Source of the DNA: an uncultured Draconibacterium sp.
Lineage (GTDB): Bacteria; Bacteroidota; Bacteroidia; Bacteroidales; Prolixibacteraceae
DNA: 64,000 nucleotides
Direction: 5' to 3'
NCBI RefSeq assembly: GCF_913060805.1
Contig: NZ_CAJXTC010000023.1
Coordinates: 24,086-88,085, forward strand
Every line of letters begins with the position of its first letter. Positions within the stretch are counted from its first letter, which is position 1. Below, piece by piece: positions 17,818 to 26,424 of the stretch. A program made the position numbers and the translations under genes. A model generated the notes under the pieces. It was not told where the DNA came from. It did no database searches and saw only the letters and a list, made by a program, of their open reading frames with translations.

Positions 17818-19113
17818 ATGACAAGTATTGAAACTATCTACGGTTGTTTTCTAAAATCAACAAAAGTATCTACCGATAGCCGCAAAATTGACACTGGCTG
17901 CATTTTCTTCGCTCTTAAAGGTGCCAACTTTAATGGCAATAAATATGCTCACGATGCCCTGAAAAAAGGAGCTGCTTATGCCATTGTTGACGAAGAAGAA
18001 TATGCCACCGAAGATAAAATATTACCGGTTGACGATGTTCTCGCTTCGTTACAGCAACTGGCCCATTATCACCGAAAACAACTGGGACTACCTATACTTT
18101 CCATTACCGGCACCAACGGTAAAACAACCACAAAAGAGTTGATCTCAACTGTACTTGCAAAGAAATTCAAAGTAAGTTTCACTCAGGGGAATTTGAACAA
18201 CCATATCGGAGTTCCGTTAACGCTACTTGCAATGGATAAAAACACTGAATTTGGCGTAGTAGAAATGGGTGCCAATCATCCCGGTGAAATTGCCGATCTG
18301 TGCGAAATTGCCGATCCTGATTTTGGAATAATCACCAACATTGGCCGCGCCCACCTCGAAGGTTTTGGATCGTTTGAAGGCGTAATAAAAACCAAGGGAG
18401 AATTATACGATTACATCGGAAAAAAGAATGGAGTAATTTTTTACAACGCCGACAATAGGCTACTTGAAGAAATTGGCGAAGCACTTCCAAAACGTATTTC
18501 TTACGGAAAAAAGAATGCATCGTTCACCGGCGAAACCATTCAAAGTCCTCCGTTTATTCATGTAAAAGCCAATTTTAAAAAGGGCGTACTGTACTTGAAC
18601 AGCAACCTGATTGGCGATTTCAATTTTGAAAATATCCTCGCTGCAGCCTGCATCGGAAATCATTTTGATGTTGATCCGCTAAAAATCCAGCAAGCTATTA
18701 AAGAATATCAGCCAACCAACAATCGCTCGCAACTAATAAACAAAGGCGAAATAAAGATTATAATGGACGCCTATAATGCGAACCCAACAAGTATGGCGGC
18801 GTCAATCGAAAGTTTTCTGGAGAACCTGAAAGGTGATAAATACCTTATTCTTGGAGATATGCTTGAGCTGGGAGAATATTCGGAAGACGAACATACAAAG
18901 ATCGTTGATCTGATTCCGGATGAATTAAAAAGCAGCACCTTTCTGGTAGGTAAAGAATTCTCGAAAGCCAACAATCAGGAAAGCATAAAATCCTTTCTTC
19001 ATGTTGACGAATTATGTGCTTACCTTAAAAATGAGCCCATAAAAAACGGGAACATTTTAATAAAAGGTTCCCGCGGTATTCAGCTTGAAAAAGTACTCGA
19101 TCTTCTTAATTAG
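17818..19113 (+). CDS. murF: UDP-MurNAc-tripeptide:D-Ala-D-Ala ligase
   Basis: MurF adds D-Ala-D-Ala to UDP-MurNAc-tripeptide, the last cytosolic step of peptidoglycan precursor synthesis (EC 6.3.2.10). The 431-residue protein has the N-terminal uridine-binding domain (STDSRKIDTGCIFFALKG, residues 18-36), the ATP loop SITGTNGKTTTKELISTVL near 95-115, FGVVEMGANHPGEI and ITNIGRAHLEGFGS of the central domain, and MDAYNANPTSMAASI of the C-terminal domain. Length is standard. The 3' end overlaps the convergent trxA by 8 bases. Confidence 0.96.
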   Translation: MTSIETIYGCFLKSTKVSTDSRKIDTGCIFFALKGANFNGNKYAHDALKKGAAYAIVDEEEYATEDKILPVDDVLASLQQLAHYHRKQLGLPILSITGTNGKTTTKELISTVLAKKFKVSFTQGNLNNHIGVPLTLLAMDKNTEFGVVEMGANHPGEIADLCEIADPDFGIITNIGRAHLEGFGSFEGVIKTKGELYDYIGKKNGVIFYNADNRLLEEIGEALPKRISYGKKNASFTGETIQSPPFIHVKANFKKGVLYLNSNLIGDFNFENILAAACIGNHFDVDPLKIQQAIKEYQPTNNRSQLINKGEIKIIMDAYNANPTSMAASIESFLENLKGDKYLILGDMLELGEYSEDEHTKIVDLIPDELKSSTFLVGKEFSKANNQESIKSFLHVDELCAYLKNEPIKNGNILIKGSRGIQLEKVLDLLN

Positions 19114-19477
19114 CCTGAGGTTTTTCAACTTTCAGCACGTCTGAAATTGCTTTCTCGAAAGTTTGTTTCGGAAGTGCTCCCATTGCCATTTGTGGTTGTC
19201 CATCTTGCGGTACAAACAATAATGAAGGGATGCTTTGCACACCAAACATTCCGGCTAATTCCTGTTGTTCTTCAGTGTTTACTTTGTAGATTACGATACT
19301 GTCGCCGTACTCCGATTGCAACTCTTCCAACACCGGGGCTACCATTTTACATGGTCCACACCAATCGGCGTAAAAGTCGATCAAACATGGCTTCTCACCT
19401 TCGTATTTCCACTCTTTATTTGTTTCAAAATTGAAAACTTTCTCTTTAAATGTTTCTTTCGTTAAATGTTCCAGCAT
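19106..19477 (-). CDS. trxA: Thioredoxin
   Basis: The 123-residue protein has the classic active site FYADWCGPCKMVAPVLEEL near residues 35-50, the YKVNTEEQQELAGMFGVQSIPSLLF strand-loop with cis-proline, and a C-terminal amphipathic helix. About 15 extra N-terminal residues precede the core. It has no signal peptide, so it is the cytosolic dithiol reductant. It lies alone and convergent with murF. The 5' region carries an exact -7 box followed by a 13-base direct repeat, a plausible control site. Confidence 0.95.
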   Translation of the reverse strand: MLEHLTKETFKEKVFNFETNKEWKYEGEKPCLIDFYADWCGPCKMVAPVLEELQSEYGDSIVIYKVNTEEQQELAGMFGVQSIPSLLFVPQDGQPQMAMGALPKQTFEKAISDVLKVEKPQAN

Positions 19478-19493
19478 GATTTTTATTTTTTCA

Positions 19494-19537
19494 ATATTTA
19501 TATATCTATTTATTTCGATATTTATATATCAAAGATA
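19494..19537 (-). promoter_or_regulatory. trxA promoter with direct-repeat operator candidate
   Basis: On the minus strand the -7 box TATCTTTG (19537-19530) is followed by two copies of GATATATAAATAT, with starts 24 bases apart, between the expected transcription start and the trxA ATG. The shared ATAGATAT motif also occurs just after the -7 box of the sulfur-transfer fusion gene near 49.4 kb. Confidence 0.4.
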
Positions 19538-19652
19538 ATACCAAATTTTGAATTCCCAAGTTACTACTTAATTTCAACTAAATAATTGTAATTTTGTCAC
19601 GATTTTTATCAAAGTGGCAGAACAGTCCATTTTGAAATACGATTTTTGTCAG

Positions 19653-21062
19653 ATGAACAGCAAGCTAAAAGAGAAGATTTTCAAAGATATACAGGCAGTT
19701 GCCGACCGCGTTGAAACAGAAACTTATGTGATTGGAGGATATGTTCGCGATCTGTACCTCGACCGCCCCTCAAAAGATATCGACATTGTAACCATTGGCA
19801 GTGGTATTGATTTCGCAACAGAAGTTGCCAAGAGTCTTAAGCCGCGCCCAAGAGTTAATGTATTTAAAAACTTTGGCACCGCCATGTTAAAATACAAGGA
19901 TCTTGAAATTGAATTTGTAGGTGCCCGCAAAGAATCGTACCAACGCAATTCGAGAAAACCGATTGTGGAAGACGGAACGCTGGAAGACGATCAAAACCGT
20001 CGCGATTTTACCATCAACGCAATGGCTTTCAGTTTAAACGGCGATCGTTTTGGCGAGCTTGTCGATCCGTTTAACGGGATGGATGACTTGAATAACAAGA
20101 TCATCCGCACGCCACTCGATCCGGATGTTACGTTCTCTGATGATCCCTTGCGAATTATGCGTGCCATTCGTTTTGCAACTCAGCTTGATTTTGAAATTGA
20201 GGATAAAACTTTAAAGGCGATTGCCAGAAATAAGGACCGCATTAAAATTGTTTCTGCCGAGCGAATTATCGAAGAGCTGAATAAAATTATTATGGCACCG
20301 AAACCCTCGAAAGGTTTTAGGCTACTGGAAGAAACAGGTTTGCTGGCGATAATATTCCCCGAACTGCAAAGAATGAAAGGAGTTGACAAAGTAAACGGCA
20401 TCGGTCATAAAGACAATTTTTATCACACTATTGAAGTGCTCGATCGCCTGGTACCCAACTCCGATAATTTGTGGTTACGTTGGTCGGCCTTGTTGCACGA
20501 CATTGCCAAACCCAAAACAAAACGTTTTGTAGAAGACCTGGGCTGGACTTTTCACGCGCATAATTTCGTTGGAGTTAAAATGATTCCCAAGATTTTTAAA
20601 CGCATGAAACTGCCGCTGAATGAAAAGATGAAATACGTTCAGAAGATGGTAGGCTTGCACATGCGCCCAATTGTGCTTTCGGAAGATATTGTTACCGACT
20701 CGGCAGTGCGTCGCTTGCTTTTCGAGGCCGGAGATGATATTGATGATTTAATGACACTTTGCGAGGCCGACATTACATCGAAGAATCCGGAGAAGGTGAA
20801 ACGTTACATGAAAAACTTCAAGGTGGTTCGGCAAAAACTGAAAGAGATTGAAGAGAAAGATGCGATTCGTAATTTCCAACCTCCGGTTGATGGCGACCTT
20901 ATTATGGAGACTTTTAACTTGTCGCCATGCCGTGAAGTTGGTCTGCTAAAAGATGCCATAAAAGAAGCCATTCTGGATGGCGAAATTCATAACAATTACG
21001 AGGAAGCTTTTGCTTTTATGATGAAAAAGGCAGAAGAAATGGGATTAAAAGCAAAAGGTTAA
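19653..21062 (+). CDS. cca: CCA tRNA nucleotidyltransferase (class II, HD domain)
   Basis: This enzyme adds or repairs the CCA end of tRNAs. The 469-residue protein has the nucleotidyltransferase motif [22 protein letters not shown] near residue 25-45, the [11 protein letters not shown] template-binding block near 120, [17 protein letters not shown] near 170, and an HD domain ([14 protein letters not shown]...[16 protein letters not shown]) near 250-290. Two of the three tRNAs of this window lack an encoded CCA, consistent with need for it. I took the ATG of MNSKLKEK; an upstream GTG would add 13 residues of poor character. Poly(A) polymerase is a less likely alternative given the motif set. 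Confidence 0.92.
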   Translation: MNSKLKEKIFKDIQAVADRVETETYVIGGYVRDLYLDRPSKDIDIVTIGSGIDFATEVAKSLKPRPRVNVFKNFGTAMLKYKDLEIEFVGARKESYQRNSRKPIVEDGTLEDDQNRRDFTINAMAFSLNGDRFGELVDPFNGMDDLNNKIIRTPLDPDVTFSDDPLRIMRAIRFATQLDFEIEDKTLKAIARNKDRIKIVSAERIIEELNKIIMAPKPSKGFRLLEETGLLAIIFPELQRMKGVDKVNGIGHKDNFYHTIEVLDRLVPNSDNLWLRWSALLHDIAKPKTKRFVEDLGWTFHAHNFVGVKMIPKIFKRMKLPLNEKMKYVQKMVGLHMRPIVLSEDIVTDSAVRRLLFEAGDDIDDLMTLCEADITSKNPEKVKRYMKNFKVVRQKLKEIEEKDAIRNFQPPVDGDLIMETFNLSPCREVGLLKDAIKEAILDGEIHNNYEEAFAFMMKKAEEMGLKAKG

Positions 21063-22081
21063 TCAACCTGTAACTTTAACAAAACCGGCAAATGGTCGCT
21101 AAAACCACCATTGTAACGGTAGCCCGTGTAAGTGCGATGTAGTTTTCGGCCTCCGCGCGTTTCGTCAGGCTCGAATAAAAAGGGCAATTTACAGATTGTT
21201 GCATTTTCTGGTTTTGTACCCAATCCACTTCCTGCGGCCAATAAGTTTGGTGATACAATTATCTGATCGAAAACAAACCACTGTCCCTGGTATTTTAAAG
21301 TCCCCTCCTCCTGATCCATCCAGGGCAAAGATAAGTTGTACAAATCGGCAGATTCGTTATTTAGAGGATCAGCAGCACCAAGATCTTGCGATATACTTTC
21401 ATCTGTTGGCTGATCGTTAAAATCACCTACGATAACCACTTTCGCCTTTTCATTCTCTTGAATGATCTCTTCGTATTTCGACAAAAGCAAACGCGCAGCC
21501 TGCTGCCTTGCAGGGCGTGTTTCCAGCAAACCCGAATACCGCGACGGCCAGTGATTTACAAACACGTGAATAGAATCTCCACCAGTTACCGTTCCCAGAA
21601 CATAAAGTATTTCGCGACTTTTACGAACGCCTCCATTTTTATCTTCCAGCGGGTAATATGCGTAATCAAGCGGATAAAAGGTTTCTGAATTATAAATCAG
21701 CGCCACATCGATTCCACGGGGATCCGGCGACTCTTTATGAATTATTTTGTATGGCGTAGATTTTAGTGGTGTATCGTCGGTAAGTTGTTCCAACACATAA
21801 CGATTCTCGATTTCTGCCAACGCAATTAAATCAGGCATTTGCCAACCGCCGGCACTCAGTATTACTTTCGAGATATTGTTGATTTTGTTATCGAAACGTT
21901 TCCTTGTCCAGTGGCGTTCTCCTGCAGGCGTAAACTCGTCATCGGCAGTTAACGAATCGTTTCGTACATCAAACAAGTTTTCAACATTATAAAAGAGTAT
22001 TGAAAATTCGGCATCAGCATTTTGAGCATTGCCTTTTGCAATGAGCAGAATTAGGGATAAACAAAAAAGAAAGTGTTTCAT
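21059..22081 (-). CDS. Secreted endonuclease/exonuclease/phosphatase-fold protein
   Basis: The 340-residue protein has a signal peptide ([20 protein letters not shown]) and the EEP fold: [13 protein letters not shown] near residue 28, [14 protein letters not shown] with the metal-binding Glu near 90, [33 protein letters not shown] near 220, and [12 protein letters not shown] at the C-terminus. The set of Asn, Glu, Asp/Asn and Asp-His residues for DNase-I-type catalysis is complete, so it is probably an active phosphodiesterase or phosphatase outside the cytoplasm. The substrate (nucleic acid, phospholipid or inositol phosphate) is not shown. It is one base from the upstream lipoprotein gene and coupled to it; the 3' end overlaps cca by 4 bases. 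Confidence 0.9.
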   Translation of the reverse strand: MKHFLFCLSLILLIAKGNAQNADAEFSILFYNVENLFDVRNDSLTADDEFTPAGERHWTRKRFDNKINNISKVILSAGGWQMPDLIALAEIENRYVLEQLTDDTPLKSTPYKIIHKESPDPRGIDVALIYNSETFYPLDYAYYPLEDKNGGVRKSREILYVLGTVTGGDSIHVFVNHWPSRYSGLLETRPARQQAARLLLSKYEEIIQENEKAKVVIVGDFNDQPTDESISQDLGAADPLNNESADLYNLSLPWMDQEEGTLKYQGQWFVFDQIIVSPNLLAAGSGLGTKPENATICKLPFLFEPDETRGGRKLHRTYTGYRYNGGFSDHLPVLLKLQVD

Positions 22082-22082
22082 T

Positions 22083-23522
22083 TTACTTTTCAATGCGTTC
22101 GTACGCTCCCAGGTCGGGGCCATCTTCGCCGGTTCGGCTTCTGTTCAGCAAATCAAGCGGAAACTGCTCAGAATACCTCGTTGTTCCCACATCTTTTGCA
22201 GCCGATAAAGTATCTAACTCGAAGTTATAATCATCGTACGGATCAACAAAACGCGGGTCAAATTCCATTCCAACCATCGCATTAATGAAGTGATCTGTAT
22301 TGCTCGTATTTAAGGTATCGGGCGCCTGAATTATACAGTGATCGAACAGGTAATTAAAGGTGTTCTCTTCGTTGTCTCCCAATTCCAGTTCGTTTCCGAT
22401 ATTACCGTAAATAATACTGTTTCCGAAAGTTGCCTTGGTCAAATCGCCGTTGTACGAAATTTGTTCGCCATTCGAGTTTTCAACAACCAGCACATTCGAA
22501 ACAACCAACGACGGTGTAGTTCTCACAGCCTGTCCGTAGTTGCCCCAATAATTGGCAATGGTTGAGTGGTAAAACTCGTATTCGCCACCAACAAGTAAAG
22601 CGGCAGCATAATACCCACAGTTGCTGATCAGCGCATTGTAAGCATAAATCTTCGATTTCATGGCAAACACTCCGGCGTAAGCCATATTTTCAATTTTGGA
22701 GTTGGTAAGTGCCACCGAAGCATAACCTTCGTTTTCAATGGTACCAACCTGCAAACCAATATTTGCATTTTTTATGGTGGTAAAATTGAATATGTTATTA
22801 TGACTTCCGGAATACAAAACAATACCATTCCACTGATCGGGAATATTTTCGTATGACGGTTCCAAACGGTCGGCCCGGAATATGATCGGCGATTCGAAAG
22901 TACCATCAGCAACCACGTTTCCACGAACATACATTCCGGCACCTTTGTGGAAGTACACTTTTGTTCCCGGCTCAATTGTCAATGTCGACGTACTGTCAAC
23001 ATAAGCATAATCGTACACGAGATATGGTTTCTCAGCAGTCCATGTTGTAGTTTTGATCCGCTCGCTTTTTATCAGCTTAAAATCCTGCCCGTAGGCTTCC
23101 AACATTATGCTCTGAAAATTTGTGTTGGTTGTAAACTCAATAGAATCCTGCACAACCATAGGCAAATTCTGTCCGTTCGGATCGATAGTAACCTCAACAA
23201 AAATATAGATACTGTCTTTTGCAGGCAATGTAATTTCGTACAATTCACTACTCTCGTAACCGTTGATATTCAATCTGAAATTAGAGGCATCGCCTCCTGC
23301 CAAACGAATGCGTGAAATCAAAACATCCTCGTTGTAAGGATTACTCACCGTAAATCGTCGGGTTGTTGAGCCAATGGTAGTAAAAATGGTATCGAAAGTT
23401 ACTGTATCAGCGGAAAACTGTAACTGTGCATCAGTAGACGTCATATACCCCTCGTCCTCACAAGAGAAGAGCATAACAAGCACAAGAGCTGCAGCCAGTA
23501 TTTGAAGTAAATTTTTAACCAA
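22083..23522 (-). CDS. Lipoprotein with right-handed beta-helix, function unknown
   Basis: The 479-residue protein has a lipobox LFSC (Cys21), an N-terminal beta-sandwich segment (SADTVTFDTIFTTIGSTTRRFTVSNPYNEDVLIS) resembling an Ig-like or choice-of-anchor domain, then many short beta turns (TLTIEPGTKVYFHKGAGMYVRGNVVADGTFESPIIF; NIFNFTTIKNANIGLQVGT; SVALTNSKIENMAYAGVFA) typical of a parallel beta-helix. The end, LLNRSRTGEDGPDLGAYE, is the usual close of polysaccharide-lyase-like right-handed helices. No clear catalytic residues. It is co-transcribed with the secreted EEP-fold protein one base downstream, a pairing suggesting joint surface function. Confidence 0.8.
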   Translation of the reverse strand: MVKNLLQILAAALVLVMLFSCEDEGYMTSTDAQLQFSADTVTFDTIFTTIGSTTRRFTVSNPYNEDVLISRIRLAGGDASNFRLNINGYESSELYEITLPAKDSIYIFVEVTIDPNGQNLPMVVQDSIEFTTNTNFQSIMLEAYGQDFKLIKSERIKTTTWTAEKPYLVYDYAYVDSTSTLTIEPGTKVYFHKGAGMYVRGNVVADGTFESPIIFRADRLEPSYENIPDQWNGIVLYSGSHNNIFNFTTIKNANIGLQVGTIENEGYASVALTNSKIENMAYAGVFAMKSKIYAYNALISNCGYYAAALLVGGEYEFYHSTIANYWGNYGQAVRTTPSLVVSNVLVVENSNGEQISYNGDLTKATFGNSIIYGNIGNELELGDNEENTFNYLFDHCIIQAPDTLNTSNTDHFINAMVGMEFDPRFVDPYDDYNFELDTLSAAKDVGTTRYSEQFPLDLLNRSRTGEDGPDLGAYERIEK

Positions 23523-23571
23523 TTCGAATTAATTTATATCCTTATAACGTCCACTTTTCGCCGTTATTTTA

Positions 23572-23579
23572 CAAATATA
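23572..23579 (-). promoter_or_regulatory. -7 promoter box (TATATTTG) of the beta-helix/EEP pair
   Basis: Exact TAnnTTTG on the minus strand, about 50 bases before the beta-helix lipoprotein start in an AT-rich spacer. The -33 region is not clear. Confidence 0.45.
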
Positions 23580-23618
23580 AAAAATCAATTCACAATTTTT
23601 AACATTTCTTTACAATCC

Positions 23619-25070
23619 TTAGCTATTAACAGCACTTTTTTCAGAAATGAGAAACAAACCAAGCATTGTAATCACCCCGTTGAGGATAAGCAATTCGAAT
23701 CCAAACTGATAGCCATTAAATAACACCTCGGAATAGCTCGAAATAAAATAGCACAAAACGGGTGCAAAAATTCCGATATACGGAACCCACTTATCGTTCA
23801 CTTTTCGTTTAGAATACATGCCAAAAAGGAATAACCCTAAAATAGGACCGTAAGTATACCCTGCAACCGTAAATACTGCCACCACAATACTCTGATTATT
23901 AATGGCATCGAAAACTAGAATTACCGCAATTAACAGCACTGAAAACATTAAATGCGACAACATTTTCATACGGCGTTTTTTCTCTTCCGGGTATTTATGG
24001 ATTTTCAGAAAATCGACAGTAAATGATGTTGTTAATGCGGTTAATGCCGAATCGGCACTTGAATAGGCGGCGGCTGTGATCCCCAGTAAGAAGGCAATTC
24101 CCACAGGCAAACCGAAATATTTTAAAGCCAACATCGGGTAAAGATCATCGGTATTTTCAGGTAAGCTAATTCCATGCTCGCGGGCAAAAATGTATAACAT
24201 TACACCCAGGCTCAGAAACAACACCACCGTAAAAAGAAACGACATACTAAACACCAGCATGTTTTTCTGTGCCTCCCATTTGTTTTTACAGGTCAGGTTT
24301 TTTTGCATCATATCCTGATCCATACCAACCATAACAACGGTGATAAACATTCCGGAAATAAACTGCTTGAAGAAGTTATTTCCTGAGCGCCAGTCCCAAA
24401 AGAAAAGTTGCGAGTTACTGTCATCAGCAATGGTTTTCACCAGCCCCGACAAATTCAAATCAAGGCTTCGCGAGATGGCTACGATGGTAAAAATAACCGC
24501 ACTTACCAAAAAGAGTGTTTGCAGCGTATCGGTCCAAACAATGGTCTTTATTCCGCCCTTAAAAGTGTACACCCAAATAAGCGCGATGGTAACAATTACG
24601 GTTAGCGAAAACGGTATATTAAACGCATCGAAAAAGGCGATTTGCAAAACTCCGGCAACCAAAAACAAGCGGAATGCCGCCCCGATCAGTTTCGAGATCA
24701 AAAAGAAAAACGAGCCGGTTTTATAGGATCGTGGTCCAAAACGATCGTCAAGAAACGAATAGATGGAAACCAGGTTAAGGCGATAATACAAAGGCAATAA
24801 AATACCCGCTACCAGCCAGTATCCAACAAGGTTTCCGAGAACAAACTGCAGGTACGAAAAGGCAGAATTACCAACTTCTCCCGGCACCGAAATAAAAGTA
24901 ACTCCCGAGAGGGTGGCTCCAACCATTCCAAAGGCCACTAAATACCATGGCGATTTTCGGTTAGCAGTAAAAAATGCCTGCGTGTCGGCTTTTCGCGAGG
25001 TTAACCACGAAATAAAAATCAGTACTAAAAAGTAACCAAGTACAATTCCTAGAACAAGATATGGGCTCAT
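23619..25070 (-). CDS. Sodium:solute symporter next to NamZ, possible muropeptide-sugar importer
   Basis: The 483-residue SSS-family protein has about 13 membrane helices, beginning LVLGIVLGYFLVLIFISWLTSR, with KADTQAFFTANRKSPWYLVAFGMVGATLSGVTFISVPGEVG after the first helix and AAAYSSADSALTALTTSFTVDFL, the sodium-site region of SGLT-type carriers, near residue 340. It follows namZ by 9 bases on the same strand. With NamZ and NagZ-AmiE releasing MurNAc, GlcNAc and peptides, the most economical guess is import of one of these across the inner membrane; the sequence alone does not prove it. Confidence 0.88.
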   Translation of the reverse strand: MSPYLVLGIVLGYFLVLIFISWLTSRKADTQAFFTANRKSPWYLVAFGMVGATLSGVTFISVPGEVGNSAFSYLQFVLGNLVGYWLVAGILLPLYYRLNLVSIYSFLDDRFGPRSYKTGSFFFLISKLIGAAFRLFLVAGVLQIAFFDAFNIPFSLTVIVTIALIWVYTFKGGIKTIVWTDTLQTLFLVSAVIFTIVAISRSLDLNLSGLVKTIADDSNSQLFFWDWRSGNNFFKQFISGMFITVVMVGMDQDMMQKNLTCKNKWEAQKNMLVFSMSFLFTVVLFLSLGVMLYIFAREHGISLPENTDDLYPMLALKYFGLPVGIAFLLGITAAAYSSADSALTALTTSFTVDFLKIHKYPEEKKRRMKMLSHLMFSVLLIAVILVFDAINNQSIVVAVFTVAGYTYGPILGLFLFGMYSKRKVNDKWVPYIGIFAPVLCYFISSYSEVLFNGYQFGFELLILNGVITMLGLFLISEKSAVNS

Positions 25071-25079
25071 AATTTAAGT

Positions 25080-26249
25080 TTATTCGAAGTCGGGGTAAAG
25101 TAGATATTTTTTTCTCATTTGTTTGAATTCCTCCAGCTCGGGCTGCCAGCTTTCAATAATTTCAGCCTCGCTTTTCCCTTCTCTGATTTGTTTCAGCATC
25201 GAGTCGGTTCCGGCAAGCAGATTCAGCCAGCGCTCGCGTGTAAGGAAATCAGCTTCATTCTCGTATTTGTTATAAAAGTCGAGGAAGTATTTCAAAGTAA
25301 ATTTTGGCGATTCATCCAGTGTTCGTAAATCAACGCCATAACATTTTTTGTCTTTGTTCAGCGGGTTTATCGCCACTCCGGGAATACTGCGGGGAGTAAA
25401 TTCGAAAGTGCCGATATTTTCGTTTAAACCACCTAAAACCTGGAACGGGAAATCGGTTCCGCGCCCAACACTTACGCTGGTTGCTTCAAAAAAGCACAAC
25501 GATGGATATAAGCGCACTGAAAGATCGTTGGGTAAATTTGGCGACGGACGCACCGGCAAAGAATACGCCATTTTATGATCGTAATTTTTTACAGGAATAA
25601 CTGTAATATCACATTTTTTACCAGCAGTGTGCCAGCCTTCTTCATTGATCATATTTGCAAGTTCGCCAACTGTACATCCGTGAACGATTGGAATGGGATC
25701 GAGACTTACAAACGATTCAAAACCTTCTTTACGAATTGGGCCGGCAACATAATCGCCATTCGGATTTGGTCGGTCGAAAACAATTAGCGGAATATCATAT
25801 TCAGCACACGCTTCAATAACGTAATGCATGGTTGAAATGTAGGTGTAAAACCGGCATCCTACATCCTGAATATCGAAGATTACGGCATCGAGTCCGGAAA
25901 AATGTTCTTCAGTTGGCTTTTTGTTTTTTCCGTAGAGCGAAAATACCGGCAAACCCGTGCTTTTGTCCAGCCCGTCTTCCACTTCTCCTCCGGCCGAAAC
26001 ATCGCCTCTAAAGCCGTGTTCAGGTGCAAATATCTTTTTTACATCAACGTTTTGGTTCAGTAAAAAATCGACCAGATGCTCGTCTTCTGCAATGGAAGTG
26101 TTGTTTACAACTAACCCCACATTTTTGCCTTTCAGCGCATCCAAATATAGCGAAGTACGTTCCGCTCCTACAATAATTTCATTATCTTGCAGTGCCATGC
26201 AACCGCTGGCCGAGATCCATAAAACTAACACTAAAAAAATCCTGAACAT
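25080..26249 (-). CDS. namZ: NamZ-type exo-beta-N-acetylmuramidase (DUF1343), lipoprotein
   Basis: The 389-residue protein is a full DUF1343 (GH171) protein: KNVGLVVNNTS near 40, KKIFAPEHGFRGDVSAGGEVEDG near 75, the stretch around LPVFSLYGKNKKP, AVIFDIQDVGCRFYTYISTM near 125, FDRPNPNGDYVAGP and RPSPNLPND. The Bacillus subtilis homologue (YbbC) cleaves terminal MurNAc from peptidoglycan fragments. A lipobox SASGC (Cys17) indicates a membrane-anchored protein outside the cytoplasm. It heads an operon with the symporter and is divergent from the NagZ-AmiE fusion, mirroring the Bacillus namZ-nagZ-amiE cluster. Confidence 0.9.
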   Translation of the reverse strand: MFRIFLVLVLWISASGCMALQDNEIIVGAERTSLYLDALKGKNVGLVVNNTSIAEDEHLVDFLLNQNVDVKKIFAPEHGFRGDVSAGGEVEDGLDKSTGLPVFSLYGKNKKPTEEHFSGLDAVIFDIQDVGCRFYTYISTMHYVIEACAEYDIPLIVFDRPNPNGDYVAGPIRKEGFESFVSLDPIPIVHGCTVGELANMINEEGWHTAGKKCDITVIPVKNYDHKMAYSLPVRPSPNLPNDLSVRLYPSLCFFEATSVSVGRGTDFPFQVLGGLNENIGTFEFTPRSIPGVAINPLNKDKKCYGVDLRTLDESPKFTLKYFLDFYNKYENEADFLTRERWLNLLAGTDSMLKQIREGKSEAEIIESWQPELEEFKQMRKKYLLYPDFE

Positions 26250-26424
26250 AGGCTTTTAAATATTACATTTGCGCAAGCGAAGATAGTTTTTAAATTTTTT
26301 AAAAAGCAATCATTTAGTTAAAAAAGTGAAACGAAAACGAAATATAATTAGGATCCGATTTTTGTACTATTTTATTTCGATGAACGTTTAACGTGTAGCA
26401 TTAATTTTTAGCGAATTTACAACG

